Below are positions 10,561 through 19,807 of a DNA stretch of 64,000 nucleotides, in pieces. Position numbers and translations under genes: made by a program. Numbering within the stretch: the first letter of the stretch is position 1; every line of letters starts with the position of its first letter. The notes under the pieces are model-generated. The model had not been told where the DNA came from. It did no database searches and saw only the letters and a program-made list of their open reading frames with translations. The DNA comes from Clostridiales bacterium (GTDB lineage Bacteria > Bacillota > Clostridia > Christensenellales > Borkfalkiaceae): NCBI GenBank assembly GCA_015069485.1, contig SVIM01000006.1:1-64000 (forward strand), written 5' to 3'.

Positions 10561-11718
10561 TAATTCATTTTCATTATTATCGCCATATAATTCTAAAAAT
10601 TTTATTGATTCAAACTCGGTCTTGTTCATTTTTAAAACAAAGCATCTCTGATACGGCATAGAGGCATCATTTTCCTCTTTTTGTTCTAGTTTAACTTTAA
10701 CAGTTAATACGCTATTTACTACATCAGCTTCAATCAAGTTATATTCCCTTGGACTTACGTCAGAAAAAATATAAAGTATACATATTTCTCTTTCAAAATC
10801 AACAGTTAAGGAATCCTCTTTAAAAATAGAATTAATGTTATCTTCATCTATAATAATAGTTCTTGATTTTGGTGCTTGATTATCTTGAATATATTGTTCT
10901 TCATAATCTGGATTTTCATCATAATTAGGATTTAAATAATACGCCCCACATACTTTATTTTCTTTAAGAAAAGTAGGCATAATCAAATCATTTGCTTTAC
11001 TATACAAAATAGCATTATATTTATTACTTAAACTGTTTGTATATTCAATTTCAGCTTTTTCTAATAAATTTTTAACTTGGTTTTTAGTCACATTTTGATA
11101 CTCTCCGTCAACCATAGGGAATATTGCTGATTTTATAACCGTTGCATTAAACATATTCGACTCAATATAAACCTTTACCAAAGCATAGCCTACGTAGGTT
11201 TCTTCGTATCTTAAAGTAATTTCAACAAAATCGCCGATAATATCATCTTGGCCTTCACTCCAATATATAGTTTCTCCAGAAGATGTTTCTATTTGTTTTA
11301 CGAATTCGTGCCCGTAAATTAAATATCCTTTGTCCGTAGCACACTCAATTACTACGTTTTTATTAGAATTATTTACCGTTATTCTATTACCAAGTGAACT
11401 TACGGCAGGCGACCAACAAGCCAATTCTATCATATCGTCAACATCTTGTTCTATGATATTCTTATTGAGTTGTTCTTTTATAATATATATTTCTTGTTCT
11501 AAATCGGCAATTTGTTCTTGCTGGGTTGTAATTTGAGTTTGTTGTTCTGTGATATCGGCTTGTAAATCTTGGTTTTGCTCTTGTAGCTCGGTAATTTGCG
11601 CTTCAAGTTCAGCGATTTTTGCTTGCAGGTCGCCGTTTGTGCAAGCGGTAAAGCCGACTACACTAAAAAGCATTGCCAAAGATAATACCGCCGTTAAAAT
11701 TTTTGTAAAAATTTTCAT
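10555..11718 (-). CDS. Coiled-coil lipoprotein, paralog C
   Basis: Signal peptide and lipobox-like GFTACTNG followed by AKIAELEAQITELQEQNQDLQADITEQQTQITTQQEQIADLEQ; C-terminal globular domain resembling paralog B. Confidence 0.75.
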   Translation of the reverse strand: MKIFTKILTAVLSLAMLFSVVGFTACTNGDLQAKIAELEAQITELQEQNQDLQADITEQQTQITTQQEQIADLEQEIYIIKEQLNKNIIEQDVDDMIELACWSPAVSSLGNRITVNNSNKNVVIECATDKGYLIYGHEFVKQIETSSGETIYWSEGQDDIIGDFVEITLRYEETYVGYALVKVYIESNMFNATVIKSAIFPMVDGEYQNVTKNQVKNLLEKAEIEYTNSLSNKYNAILYSKANDLIMPTFLKENKVCGAYYLNPNYDENPDYEEQYIQDNQAPKSRTIIIDEDNINSIFKEDSLTVDFEREICILYIFSDVSPREYNLIEADVVNSVLTVKVKLEQKEENDASMPYQRCFVLKMNKTEFESIKFLELYGDNNENELK

Positions 11719-11732
11719 AGTTTCTCCCTTAC
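11509..11732 (-). repeat. Approx. 224-bp near-identical direct repeat, copy 1 (RBS, signal peptide, coiled coil)
   Basis: Aligns without indels to 12391-12614 at a constant offset of 882 nt, including the RBS leader (plus strand catagtttctcccttac). Confidence 0.8.
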
Positions 11733-11838
11733 TTGATTTTAAATTTTAAATATAAATCCTTGTAGCCAACATATTTAATTAGCAAAAACATCAAAATTTT
11801 ATAACTATACGACTAAATACTGTTATTTAATAAAATCC

Positions 11839-12600
11839 TTACCCATAAATCATTGTTATTTTAAAATTTTCAATATCTAAACAATTAAGTTTTACAACAA
11901 AATATCTTAAAATTGGCGAAGACGTTGACGGGGGCATTGCTCCAGAAATATCAGGTTCTGCCATATCATGCAATAAAATTATGCTTAGCTCAGACTCGTA
12001 CGTTTCTATCGTCTTTATATCACAATCAAAGCCTGCATAAATGTCAGTAATAATATATACTGCAAGCATTTCTTCGTCAAAATTTACATTTAACGGCAAT
12101 TGTGTAAAAGCCTTGTCAAAATCTTCTTGATTTTTAATTAAGTAACTAATTTCCTGTGGAAACGATTCATTTGACGTATCCAAATCATCCAAAATTGCTC
12201 CACGCGTAACATTTTCTTTTAAAAAATCTTCTTTAACGTATTGCTGGGCGTCATTTAAAATAACGGCATTATATTTTGCTATGTTATACTGTTCTTCAAT
12301 GCTACTAATTCGATTTTGCAAATCAGCGTTTTTTGAATTTAATTCTTCACTTTCTTGTTCAAGTGCTTCAATTTGCTCTTGCTGTTGTTCAATTTGCTCT
12401 TGCTGGGTTGTAATTTGAGTTTGTTGTTCTGTGATATCGGCTTGTAAATCTTGGTTTTGCTCTTGTAGCTCGGTAATTTGTGCTTCAAGTTCAGCAATTT
12501 TTGCTTCCAATTCGCCGTTTGAGCAGGCGGTAAAGCCAGCAACGCTAAAAAGCATTGTCGCAGATAAAATTGCCGTTAAAATTTTTGTAAAAATTTTCAT
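11839..12600 (-). CDS. Coiled-coil lipoprotein, paralog B
   Basis: Same signal peptide and coiled coil as paralog C; C-terminal domain YNAVILNDAQQYVKEDFLKENVTRGA related to paralog C. Confidence 0.75.
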   Translation of the reverse strand: MKIFTKILTAILSATMLFSVAGFTACSNGELEAKIAELEAQITELQEQNQDLQADITEQQTQITTQQEQIEQQQEQIEALEQESEELNSKNADLQNRISSIEEQYNIAKYNAVILNDAQQYVKEDFLKENVTRGAILDDLDTSNESFPQEISYLIKNQEDFDKAFTQLPLNVNFDEEMLAVYIITDIYAGFDCDIKTIETYESELSIILLHDMAEPDISGAMPPSTSSPILRYFVVKLNCLDIENFKITMIYG

Positions 12601-12614
12601 AGTTTCTCCCTTAC
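12391..12614 (-). repeat. Approx. 224-bp near-identical direct repeat, copy 2
   Basis: See 11509-11732; a third, partly degraded copy is at about 10359-10552. Confidence 0.8.
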
Positions 12615-12622
12615 CTTTTAAA

Positions 12623-13246
12623 TTAACATATAACGTATTCTATTTCCGTTACGTATTCTACTAACGTCTTATCTACTCCCGCTATTAAAAAAACACTATT
12701 TTCTACATCATCTGCCGTATCATTTCTTGGATATTTTATGTATAGCGTCAGTTTACCTAACATTACTTCAACTTCATCAATACGATATTGTCCCGCCCAA
12801 GAATTATTATAAAAGGCACATACCAAAAATGCCTTATCTTCAAAATACTCGTCCGTATATCCACTAATCACCTCGCCAACGACATTACCCAAAAAGTTAT
12901 TACCGTTGTCGAAGAAATCATAACCATTACTTAAACATATTTGCCTAAAATCTTCAATAGAATTACATAATGCAATAAAGTCCGTGCAATTATCTATACC
13001 GCTATACAAGGTTTCTTCTAATATAACTTCACAATTAGAAGATTTTTGATTATTCATTTCTTCAATTTGCAAATTAAGATTCTCTATTTGCTGTTCCAAC
13101 TCTTCAATTTGTTCTTGTTGGGCTGAAATTTGGGCTTCAAGTTCAGCGATTTTTGCTTCCATTTCGCCGTTTGTGCAGGCGGTAAAGCCAACCGCGCTAA
13201 AAAGCATTGTCGCGCTTAATAATAATGTTAAAAATCTTTTTTTCAT
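12623..13246 (-). CDS. Coiled-coil lipoprotein, paralog A (C-terminal domain possibly PrcB-like)
   Basis: MKKRFLTLLLSATMLFSAVGFTACTNGEMEAKIAELEAQIS; C-terminal EYFEDKAFLVCAFYNNSWAGQYRIDEVEVMLGKLTLYIKY is loosely PrcB_C-like. Confidence 0.7.
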   Translation of the reverse strand: MKKRFLTLLLSATMLFSAVGFTACTNGEMEAKIAELEAQISAQQEQIEELEQQIENLNLQIEEMNNQKSSNCEVILEETLYSGIDNCTDFIALCNSIEDFRQICLSNGYDFFDNGNNFLGNVVGEVISGYTDEYFEDKAFLVCAFYNNSWAGQYRIDEVEVMLGKLTLYIKYPRNDTADDVENSVFLIAGVDKTLVEYVTEIEYVIC

Positions 13247-13282
13247 AATTTTACCCCTTTAATGAACTTTTTTGCGCTGTTA

Positions 13283-13465
13283 AGATACACTAGACTTCGC
13301 CTTACGGCTACGCTCGGTATGACAAACGATACTTTTACATTTTTATTATATTATCCTAAGTTTATTTTGTCAATAGGCAAATTTGTGTTTTTTAATATTT
13401 TCTTTCGTTAAGTAAAGTATTAAATTATTGCCTTACCGTCATTCTGAGCGTAGTAAAGAACTCCA
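13283..13465. repeat. Pair of oppositely oriented GTCATwCyGAGCGTAG-type dispersed intergenic repeats
   Basis: Minus strand near 13325-13285: TGTCATACCGAGCGTAGCCGTAAGGCGAAGTCTAG; plus strand near 13438: CGTCATTCTGAGCGTAGTAAAGAACTCC. Confidence 0.5.
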
Positions 13466-13485
13466 CCCGCTTTTATATTGAAATA

Positions 13486-13692
13486 CAACGCTATGCGTTG
13501 CGTGAAATTTGCAACTGTGTTGCAAGTGAAATGAACGCGACAGCGTTCGTGAAACGTTAACTTGCATTAACGTTGCGGTAAAAAAGTGTTTTTAAAGCTA
13601 TTAATTAAATAATAAATTTTTGCCATAACGTGCAAGCACAAGCGAAGCACACTTCACGGTTGCAACGCAACTACTTCACGAACGCTTGCGTT
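13486..13692. repeat. Array of short perfect inverted repeats joined by GTGAA(A) / TTCAC linkers
   Basis: CAACGC-tat-GCGTTG (13486-13500), TTGCAAC-tgt-GTTGCAA (13509-13525), GAACGC-gaca-GCGTTC (13533-13548), AACGTTAA-cttgca-TTAACGTT (13553-13574), GTGC-aa-GCAC (13630-13639), GTTGC-aac-GCAAC (13659-13671), AACGC-tt-GCGTT (13681-13692). Confidence 0.75.
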
Positions 13693-13716
13693 TACTTAAC
13701 TTTAAACCCCTCATCC

Positions 13717-13880
13717 ACCGCAAGCGGTCCCCCTTCCCCCCTTTTTGTGGGGGGGGAAGGCAAGAGGTAGGATCTCTGCGTTAACACCCCCTCGTCATAA
13801 GAAGGCAAGGGGTGGGATGGTTCTCTCCCTCCGTCAACAGCGTTGACACTTTCCTTGTCATAGGGAGGCAAGAGTGAGGT
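13717..13880. repeat. Degenerate CTCCCTC...GAGGGAGGCAAGaG palindromic intergenic repeats (three tandem variants)
   Basis: CCTTCCCCCC...GGGGGGAAGGCAAGAGGTAGGAT; ACCCCCTCGTCATAAGAAGGCAAGGGGTGGGAT; CTCCCTCCGTCAACagcGTTGAC...ATAGGGAGGCAAGAG. Confidence 0.55.
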
Positions 13881-13904
13881 AATAAGCGATAATTAAACAC
13901 CAAT

Positions 13905-13942
13905 AAAAAAGGTGCGGTAATATAATTACCGCACCTTTTTTT
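13905..13942. terminator. Intrinsic terminator, bidirectional
   Basis: AAAAAAGGTGCGGTAAT-ATA-ATTACCGCACCTTTTTTT, just past the pilin stop codon on the minus strand. Confidence 0.8.
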
Positions 13943-13961
13943 AAATTTTTATGTTTTTTGT

Positions 13962-14345
13962 TTATTCTTCAATTTCGTAAACGGTTACTTTTTCGCTTTC
14001 GTCATAAGCGGATGCATTATAGGTAGTGCCGTTGTAAGTAATTTTGCTATCAGTAGTATCGTTATCTACAGGCAAAGTTATTGCACCTAAAGCGCCTTCA
14101 TTAAAAATAAAAGCGTAAGTGCCATTTTCACTTTCGTGAACGAATATAGTGCCTTCTTCTATTTCGCCATTATTATATGCAAGATAATCCTTCATAACAG
14201 CGTCTGTTTCCTGTAAAGCAACAGAGCCTTTTGCTTTATCGAAAACGGTTACGAAAGTGGGAATTAAAATAGCCGCGAGCACCGCAATAACCGCGATAAC
14301 GATTACTAATTCCGTGATAGTAAAGCCTTTTTTAAACTTTTTCAT
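13962..14345 (-). CDS. Type IV pilin-like / prepilin N-methylation protein
   Basis: MKKFKKG|FTITELVIVIAVIAVLAAILIPTFVTVFDKAK, class III signal with Glu at +5. Confidence 0.85.
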   Translation of the reverse strand: MKKFKKGFTITELVIVIAVIAVLAAILIPTFVTVFDKAKGSVALQETDAVMKDYLAYNNGEIEEGTIFVHESENGTYAFIFNEGALGAITLPVDNDTTDSKITYNGTTYNASAYDESEKVTVYEIEE

Positions 14346-14433
14346 AAGAATTTCTCCTTGGTTAATTTAGTAATTAAATTTTACCATAATTTACCAAAAA
14401 GTGCAATAAATTTGCGCATTATTTACTACATTT

Positions 14434-15354
14434 TTAAAACTTAATATAATTAATTTTTTGTTGCAAAAAGTAGCAAACTTGGTTTATGCCGAGCGACCGT
14501 AAAAAGCCTTTAACCTTATCTGCATTATAAAAATAGCGTTCTAATTTATGCGCGTCGCTACCAAAGGTTATGTTCTTTCCGCCAAGCTCCACGTAGCGAG
14601 AAATTATATCGCAATCGGGTGTAAACGTTGCGCCAGATTTACCTACGGAAGAATTAATTTCTAATGCAACGCCACGATTAATAATAGCCTTTAAAATAGC
14701 GTCGATTTTATCGGCAAATTCACTATAATATAATTTTTTATCTTCAAAGGGCGCGTTGCGAGCAACGTAACCTATATGACCTATAATTTGATAATTAAAA
14801 TTAGCATTTACGCTTTGCAAAACGCCATCTAAATAGTCGTCAAACGCTTCTTTTTTGCTTTTATTATTAAAAAAGTTTGCAAAATAGCAATCTCCCCTGC
14901 CTTTTAAGGTGTGCAGACTGCTTATTACGTAATCGAAATTGTTATTATTAATTAAGTCCGTGTAATACGCTTCTGCTTGCTTGCAGTAACCGAATTCAAT
15001 GCCCTTTAAAATTATGATTTTATCGCTGAATTTTTCCTTTAAGGATGAAATTTTATTTTCATATTCCCTTAAATCAGGCAAGGTAATCGGTAAATTATCT
15101 AAAATGTAATCGTAATCGTAATGGTCGGAAAACCCTAAAAATTTATGTCCGTATTTTATGGCTTGTACGATATAATTTTCTAATTCTTCTTTGCTATCTT
15201 GCGAAAATTTAGTATGAATATGCAAATCGACTATTTCGCCTAAGGGTTGGGGATTATTAAGCTCTTCAAGCATTGAAAAAACTTTATTTTCAGTTAAATT
15301 TTCTGAAGTGGGCGCAAGCTTGCCGTACGCCATTTTATCGTGATGAATTGCCAC
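14434..15354 (-). CDS. PHP-domain (histidinol phosphatase-like) phosphoesterase
   Basis: DLHIHTKFSQDSKEE, GFSDHYDYDY, SSLHTLKG, FGSDAHKLE metal-binding motifs. Confidence 0.85.
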   Translation of the reverse strand: MAIHHDKMAYGKLAPTSENLTENKVFSMLEELNNPQPLGEIVDLHIHTKFSQDSKEELENYIVQAIKYGHKFLGFSDHYDYDYILDNLPITLPDLREYENKISSLKEKFSDKIIILKGIEFGYCKQAEAYYTDLINNNNFDYVISSLHTLKGRGDCYFANFFNNKSKKEAFDDYLDGVLQSVNANFNYQIIGHIGYVARNAPFEDKKLYYSEFADKIDAILKAIINRGVALEINSSVGKSGATFTPDCDIISRYVELGGKNITFGSDAHKLERYFYNADKVKGFLRSLGINQVCYFLQQKINYIKF

Positions 15355-15383
15355 AGTTACACCCCTTTTCGCATTTAAAAATT

Positions 15384-16562
15384 TTACTTATAAAGCTTGG
15401 ATACGCCTGTTTTTATTGCGGCTTCAGCTACTGCCTTTGCAACCGATTCGTGCGCGCGCTTATCGTATGCGTAAGGAAGAATATAGCCTGTTGAAAGCTC
15501 TTCGTCAGAAACGCAAGAAGCAATGCCCCTTGACGCCGCCATCATCATTTCGTAGTTTACCGTGTTTGCCCTTACGTCTAACGCTCCACGGAATAAGCCG
15601 GGGAAAACTAAAACGTTGTTAATTTGGTTTGCATATTGAGAAGAGCCCGTACCAACGATATAAGCGCCCGCTTCTAAAGCCTCTTCGGGTAAAATTTCGG
15701 GAACAGGGTTTGCGCAACAGAACATTATTGCCTTATCTGCCATTGACTTAACCATTTCTTTAGTAACGCAATTTGCAACGGAAACGCCAACGAAAACGTC
15801 TGCGCCCTTCATTGCAACCTCTAATTTGCCGGAAAGCATTTCACGGTTAGTAATTTTTGCAAGCTCTTGCTGAGCGGCGTTAAATTTTGTGTCGCCTTCG
15901 ACGATTATGCCCTTACTTGAGCAAGCGATAACGTTTTTAACGCCAAACGCAAGTAAAAATTTAGCTATGGCAATACCTGCAGCGCCTGCACCGTTAATTA
16001 CAACCTTGATTTCTTCCATTTTTTTACCTACGAGCTTTAACGCGTTAATTAAAGCCGCGGCAGTTACTATTGCAGTACCGTGTTGATCGTCGTGAAAAAC
16101 GGGTATATCAAGCTCTTCCTTTAATCTAGTTTCTATTTCAAAGCAACGGGGGGCAGAAATATCTTCCAAATTAATTCCACCAAAAGAGCCTGCTAAAAGC
16201 TTAATGGTTTTTATAATTTCTTCTGTATCTTTGGATTTGATGCATAAAGGATATGCGTCCACTTCGCCAAAAGCCTTAAAAAGAGCACATTTGCCTTCCA
16301 TAACGGGCATACCCGCTTCGGGGCCGATATCACCTAAGCCTAAAACGGCAGTTCCGTCGGTAATAACGGGAACGGTGTTCCATCTTCTGGTTAAATCAAA
16401 GCTTTTTTCTACTTCTTTGCTTATTGCAATACAAGGTTCAGCAACGCCGGGGGTATATGCCAAAGATAAATTTTCTCTGCTATCAACGGGCACGCGTGCC
16501 ACAACTTCTATTTTACCTTTCCACTCGCCGTGTTTTTTAAGTGATTCTTCCCTATAATTCAT
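15384..16562 (-). CDS. NAD(P)-dependent malic enzyme
   Basis: AYTPGVAEPC, GLGDIGPEAGMPVMEGK, DDQHGTAIVTAAAL, NGAGAAGIAIAK. Confidence 0.93.
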   Translation of the reverse strand: MNYREESLKKHGEWKGKIEVVARVPVDSRENLSLAYTPGVAEPCIAISKEVEKSFDLTRRWNTVPVITDGTAVLGLGDIGPEAGMPVMEGKCALFKAFGEVDAYPLCIKSKDTEEIIKTIKLLAGSFGGINLEDISAPRCFEIETRLKEELDIPVFHDDQHGTAIVTAAALINALKLVGKKMEEIKVVINGAGAAGIAIAKFLLAFGVKNVIACSSKGIIVEGDTKFNAAQQELAKITNREMLSGKLEVAMKGADVFVGVSVANCVTKEMVKSMADKAIMFCCANPVPEILPEEALEAGAYIVGTGSSQYANQINNVLVFPGLFRGALDVRANTVNYEMMMAASRGIASCVSDEELSTGYILPYAYDKRAHESVAKAVAEAAIKTGVSKLYK

Positions 16563-16626
16563 CTTAATCTCCTATTAAAATTTAATTCGTAAATATTATA
16601 CTACACCTTTTTTTTATTGTAAAATA

Positions 16627-16649
16627 AAATCCCCTATTAAAGGGGATTT
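16627..16649 (-). terminator. Intrinsic terminator downstream of mgsA
   Basis: AAATCCCCT-attaa-AGGGGATTT followed on the minus strand by a T-rich tract. Confidence 0.65.
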
Positions 16650-16654
16650 AAAAA

Positions 16655-17035
16655 TTATTTTTTAAGTGACCTTATAACCAAATCTGCCGTAGCAATATTG
16701 GTTGCAATAGGAACGTCGTAAACGTTTGCAATACGAAGTAGCGCCTTAACGTCAGGGTCGTGAGGTTGCGCTTGCAAAGGGTCGCATAAGAAAATTATAA
16801 AATCAATTTTACCTTCTGCCACCTTTGCGCCTATTTGCTGATCCCCGCCTAAAGGACCGGAAAGATAACCTTCTACATTAAGTCCGGTTGCTTCGGCAAC
16901 GCGTCTTGAAGTAGTTCCCGTACCGCAAAGCTTGTATTTAGATAAAACTTCTTTATTTTTTGCCGCCCAAGACATCATTTCTTGTTTTTTATTATCGTGA
17001 GCGATAAGCGCAATTACTTTTACTTCCTTTTCCAT
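16655..17035 (-). CDS. mgsA: Methylglyoxal synthase
   Basis: IALIAHDNKKQEM, GTGTTSRRV, SGPLGGDQQIGAKVAEG, FLCDPLQAQPHDPDV. Confidence 0.96.
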   Translation of the reverse strand: MEKEVKVIALIAHDNKKQEMMSWAAKNKEVLSKYKLCGTGTTSRRVAEATGLNVEGYLSGPLGGDQQIGAKVAEGKIDFIIFLCDPLQAQPHDPDVKALLRIANVYDVPIATNIATADLVIRSLKK

Positions 17036-17051
17036 AAAAACACCTTTTTAG

Positions 17052-18065
17052 TTAACTTCTATAACCCTTAGGGTTTTTAGTTTGCCAATTCCATAAGGAA
17101 GAGCACATATCGTCTAAATTAAGGCTTGCAACCCAATCAAGCTCTTCCCTTGCCTTGCTAGGGTCTGCATAGCAAGCGGCTATGTCGCCTGCTCTTCTAG
17201 GCTTAATTACATACGGAAGCTGTTTTTTACAAGCCTTTTCGAAAGCGTGAATAACGTCCATAACGGAATAGCCCACGCCCGTGCCAAGATTATAAACGAA
17301 TACTCCGCTGTTTTGGCATTTTTCGATTGCCGCTATATGACCTAACGCCAAATCTACGACGTGAATATAATCTCTTACACCCGTGCCGTCGGGGGTAGGA
17401 TAGTCGTTTCCAAAAACGCCTATTTCCTTAAGCTCGCCAATGGCAACCTTTGCAATATAGGGTGTTAAGTTGTTGGGGATTCCTAACGGATCTTCGCCAA
17501 TAAGTCCGCTTTCGTGCGCGCCGACAGGGTTAAAATAACGGAGTAAAACTACCGTCCATTCTTTATCTGCTTTATACAAGTCCTCAAGCATAATTTCTTG
17601 GAAGTATTTTGAAGTACCGTAAGGGTTAGTAGTTCCTCCCGTTTTAGAGGTTTCTACCAACGGTAAAGTTTCGGGCGTACCGTAAACGGTTGCTGATGAT
17701 GAAAATACTATCTTTTTGCAACCGAACCTTTTCATTGCTTCTATTAAAACCAAGGTGCCGTATAAATTATTATTGTAATATTCTATAGGCTTTTCGCAAG
17801 ATTCGCCTACCGCCTTTAATCCTGCAAAATGAATTACCCAATCAATTTTATTTTCGGTAAATATTTTATTTAATAAGTCTGCATCACGCACGTCGCCTTC
17901 GTAAGAAACAACCTTTTTGTTGGTAATTTGCTCAACGCGCTGTAAGCTTTTAGGGCAAGAGTTTGAAAAATTATCTAAAACAACAACCTCGTAGCCTTTG
18001 TTTAAAAGCTCTACTAAGGTGTGCGAGCCGATATAACCTGCTCCACCCGTTACTAAAATTTTCAT
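17052..18065 (-). CDS. galE: UDP-glucose 4-epimerase
   Basis: [41 protein letters not shown]. Confidence 0.96.
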   Translation of the reverse strand: MKILVTGGAGYIGSHTLVELLNKGYEVVVLDNFSNSCPKSLQRVEQITNKKVVSYEGDVRDADLLNKIFTENKIDWVIHFAGLKAVGESCEKPIEYYNNNLYGTLVLIEAMKRFGCKKIVFSSSATVYGTPETLPLVETSKTGGTTNPYGTSKYFQEIMLEDLYKADKEWTVVLLRYFNPVGAHESGLIGEDPLGIPNNLTPYIAKVAIGELKEIGVFGNDYPTPDGTGVRDYIHVVDLALGHIAAIEKCQNSGVFVYNLGTGVGYSVMDVIHAFEKACKKQLPYVIKPRRAGDIAACYADPSKAREELDWVASLNLDDMCSSLWNWQTKNPKGYRS

Positions 18066-18141
18066 AATATTCTCCTTAAAGAAAATTCTTATATTATTAT
18101 TTTAACACAATAACAATAAATTTTCAACAAAAAAATTAAAA

Positions 18142-19806
18142 TTAGTCGCAAAATAGTCCCGTAAGCTCGTTTATATCGGTTATTCCCTGCAAAACTAAGC
18201 TTTTACAACTATCCCAAAGAGTTACCATACCTTCGGAAATAGCAATTTTTTTAAGATCTTCGTTGCTTTTGCCCTTTGTTACGCCGTGACGCATACTTTC
18301 GCTCATATACATAATTTCGTGTACGGCTTGCCTACCCTTATACCCCGTATAAGAGCAAAAACGACAACCGCAGGCACGGTAAATTTTTGTAGAATTTTCC
18401 AGCCCTAAAAGATTTAATTCTGCTTTAGTTGCATTATCTTGTTTTTTGCAGTTGGGGCAAAGTATTTTTACAAGCCTTTGCGCTATTACGCCCTTTAAAG
18501 CGTCCGCAACTAAGTAATCGGAAATTTTCATATCCTCAAGCCTTATAATTGCGCCCGTTGCGTCGTTGGTATGTAAAGTAGATAAAACTAAATGGCCGGT
18601 AATCGCTGCCCTTACGGCAATTTCCGCCGTTTCCTCGTCACGGATTTCACCTACCATAATAATATCGGGGTCTTGCCTTAAAATACTTTTTAAAACGGTT
18701 GCAAAGCTTAGGTTTGCCTTATTGTTTACTTGTACTTGATTTATTCCCGGCATACTGTATTCGACAGGGTCTTCTACCGTAATTACGTTTAACGAAGGTT
18801 TTGCAATTTCTTTTATAAAAGAATACAAGGTAGTCGATTTGCCGCACCCAGTAGGGCCCGTTAAAAGCACTATTCCGTGAGAGTGAGAAAGTATTTTATC
18901 TACTACTGCGTTTTCTTGCTCGGTAAAGCCTAAATCCTTACGTGAAAAGCCGAAGGTAGTTTTATCTAAAATTCTTATAACGAACTTTTCGCCGTGAACG
19001 GTTGGCAAGGTTGAAAGGCGCAAGTCGTATTCTAATTCGCCTATTTTTAAACTTATTCTACCGTCTTGGGGAATACGCCTTTCGGCAATATTAATGCCCG
19101 ACATTATTTTAAGCCTTGCGCATATCGAAGAATAGCTTTCGATAGGGAATTCCGCCCTTTCTAAAAGGTCGCCGTCAATTCTGTAGCGCACTTTTACGAA
19201 GTGCTCAAAGGGTTCTATATGAATATCTGAAGCCCTTAAGGGAATTGCTTCCCTTATTATTGAATCAACTAATCTTACCGTAGGGTTGTTTATAGCGTCG
19301 TCAAAGCTTTCATCTATACTTTTTTGTTCTGCAGAAGGCGCGTTAGTTAAAGATAAATCGTCTAACGCCTTTTCTGCAGAAATTTTTGCCGTAACGGAAT
19401 TTATATAGGTTAAAATTTGAGATGTTGGGGCTAAAATATATTCCGTTTTATAATTTAATAAATTTGTTGACGAATAAATTTGCATATCCGCAGGGTTTGC
19501 GATTGCAACTAAAAGCTTATTATTTACAACCTTTACAGGCAAAATCTTTTTTCTTTTTAAAAAAGAAAGCTTAAAGCTGTTTAATAACGCATTGTCAACC
19601 TCTAACATATCTACCTGCGAATAGGGCATATTGTAAAATTCCGCCAAAACGGGCAACGCTTCAAGCTCGGTGCAATATTTTTGTGAAACGAGGTATTCCG
19701 TTACCGTTTTGCCCGAATCTATTATATTTTGCTCCAACAATGCAAAATCGCTACTTTTTATTAAGTTTTTGTTTTTAAAAAGCTTTAAAAGTTGTAAATT
19801 GTTCAT
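18142..19806 (-). CDS. pilB: Type IV pilus assembly / type II secretion ATPase PilB/GspE
   Basis: MshEN-like N-terminus, GPTGCGKSTTLYSFI, RQDPDIIMVGEIRD, HLVLSTLHTNDA, CPNC...C zinc motif. The likely start is MNNLQLLKLF at 19806, directly after the pilC stop. Confidence 0.93.
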   Translation of the reverse strand: MNNLQLLKLFKNKNLIKSSDFALLEQNIIDSGKTVTEYLVSQKYCTELEALPVLAEFYNMPYSQVDMLEVDNALLNSFKLSFLKRKKILPVKVVNNKLLVAIANPADMQIYSSTNLLNYKTEYILAPTSQILTYINSVTAKISAEKALDDLSLTNAPSAEQKSIDESFDDAINNPTVRLVDSIIREAIPLRASDIHIEPFEHFVKVRYRIDGDLLERAEFPIESYSSICARLKIMSGINIAERRIPQDGRISLKIGELEYDLRLSTLPTVHGEKFVIRILDKTTFGFSRKDLGFTEQENAVVDKILSHSHGIVLLTGPTGCGKSTTLYSFIKEIAKPSLNVITVEDPVEYSMPGINQVQVNNKANLSFATVLKSILRQDPDIIMVGEIRDEETAEIAVRAAITGHLVLSTLHTNDATGAIIRLEDMKISDYLVADALKGVIAQRLVKILCPNCKKQDNATKAELNLLGLENSTKIYRACGCRFCSYTGYKGRQAVHEIMYMSESMRHGVTKGKSNEDLKKIAISEGMVTLWDSCKSLVLQGITDINELTGLFCD

Positions 19807-19807
19807 A

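Noticed and set aside
11549-11749. Plus-strand Ser/Cys-rich ORF opposite lipoprotein C, with a near-identical twin at 12431-12664
   Set aside because: Antisense shadow ORFs of the duplicated signal/coiled-coil region, with no independent support.
12339-12542. 67-aa ORF inside lipoprotein copy B
   Set aside because: Alternative reading frame of the repetitive coiled-coil codons (QQ to NNK/LKHLNK). The same shifted peptide appears at the end of the frameshifted copy D.
13486-13692. Possible CRISPR array
   Set aside because: There are no uniform direct repeats with regular spacers and no cas genes. The stems differ and only a 5-nt linker is shared.
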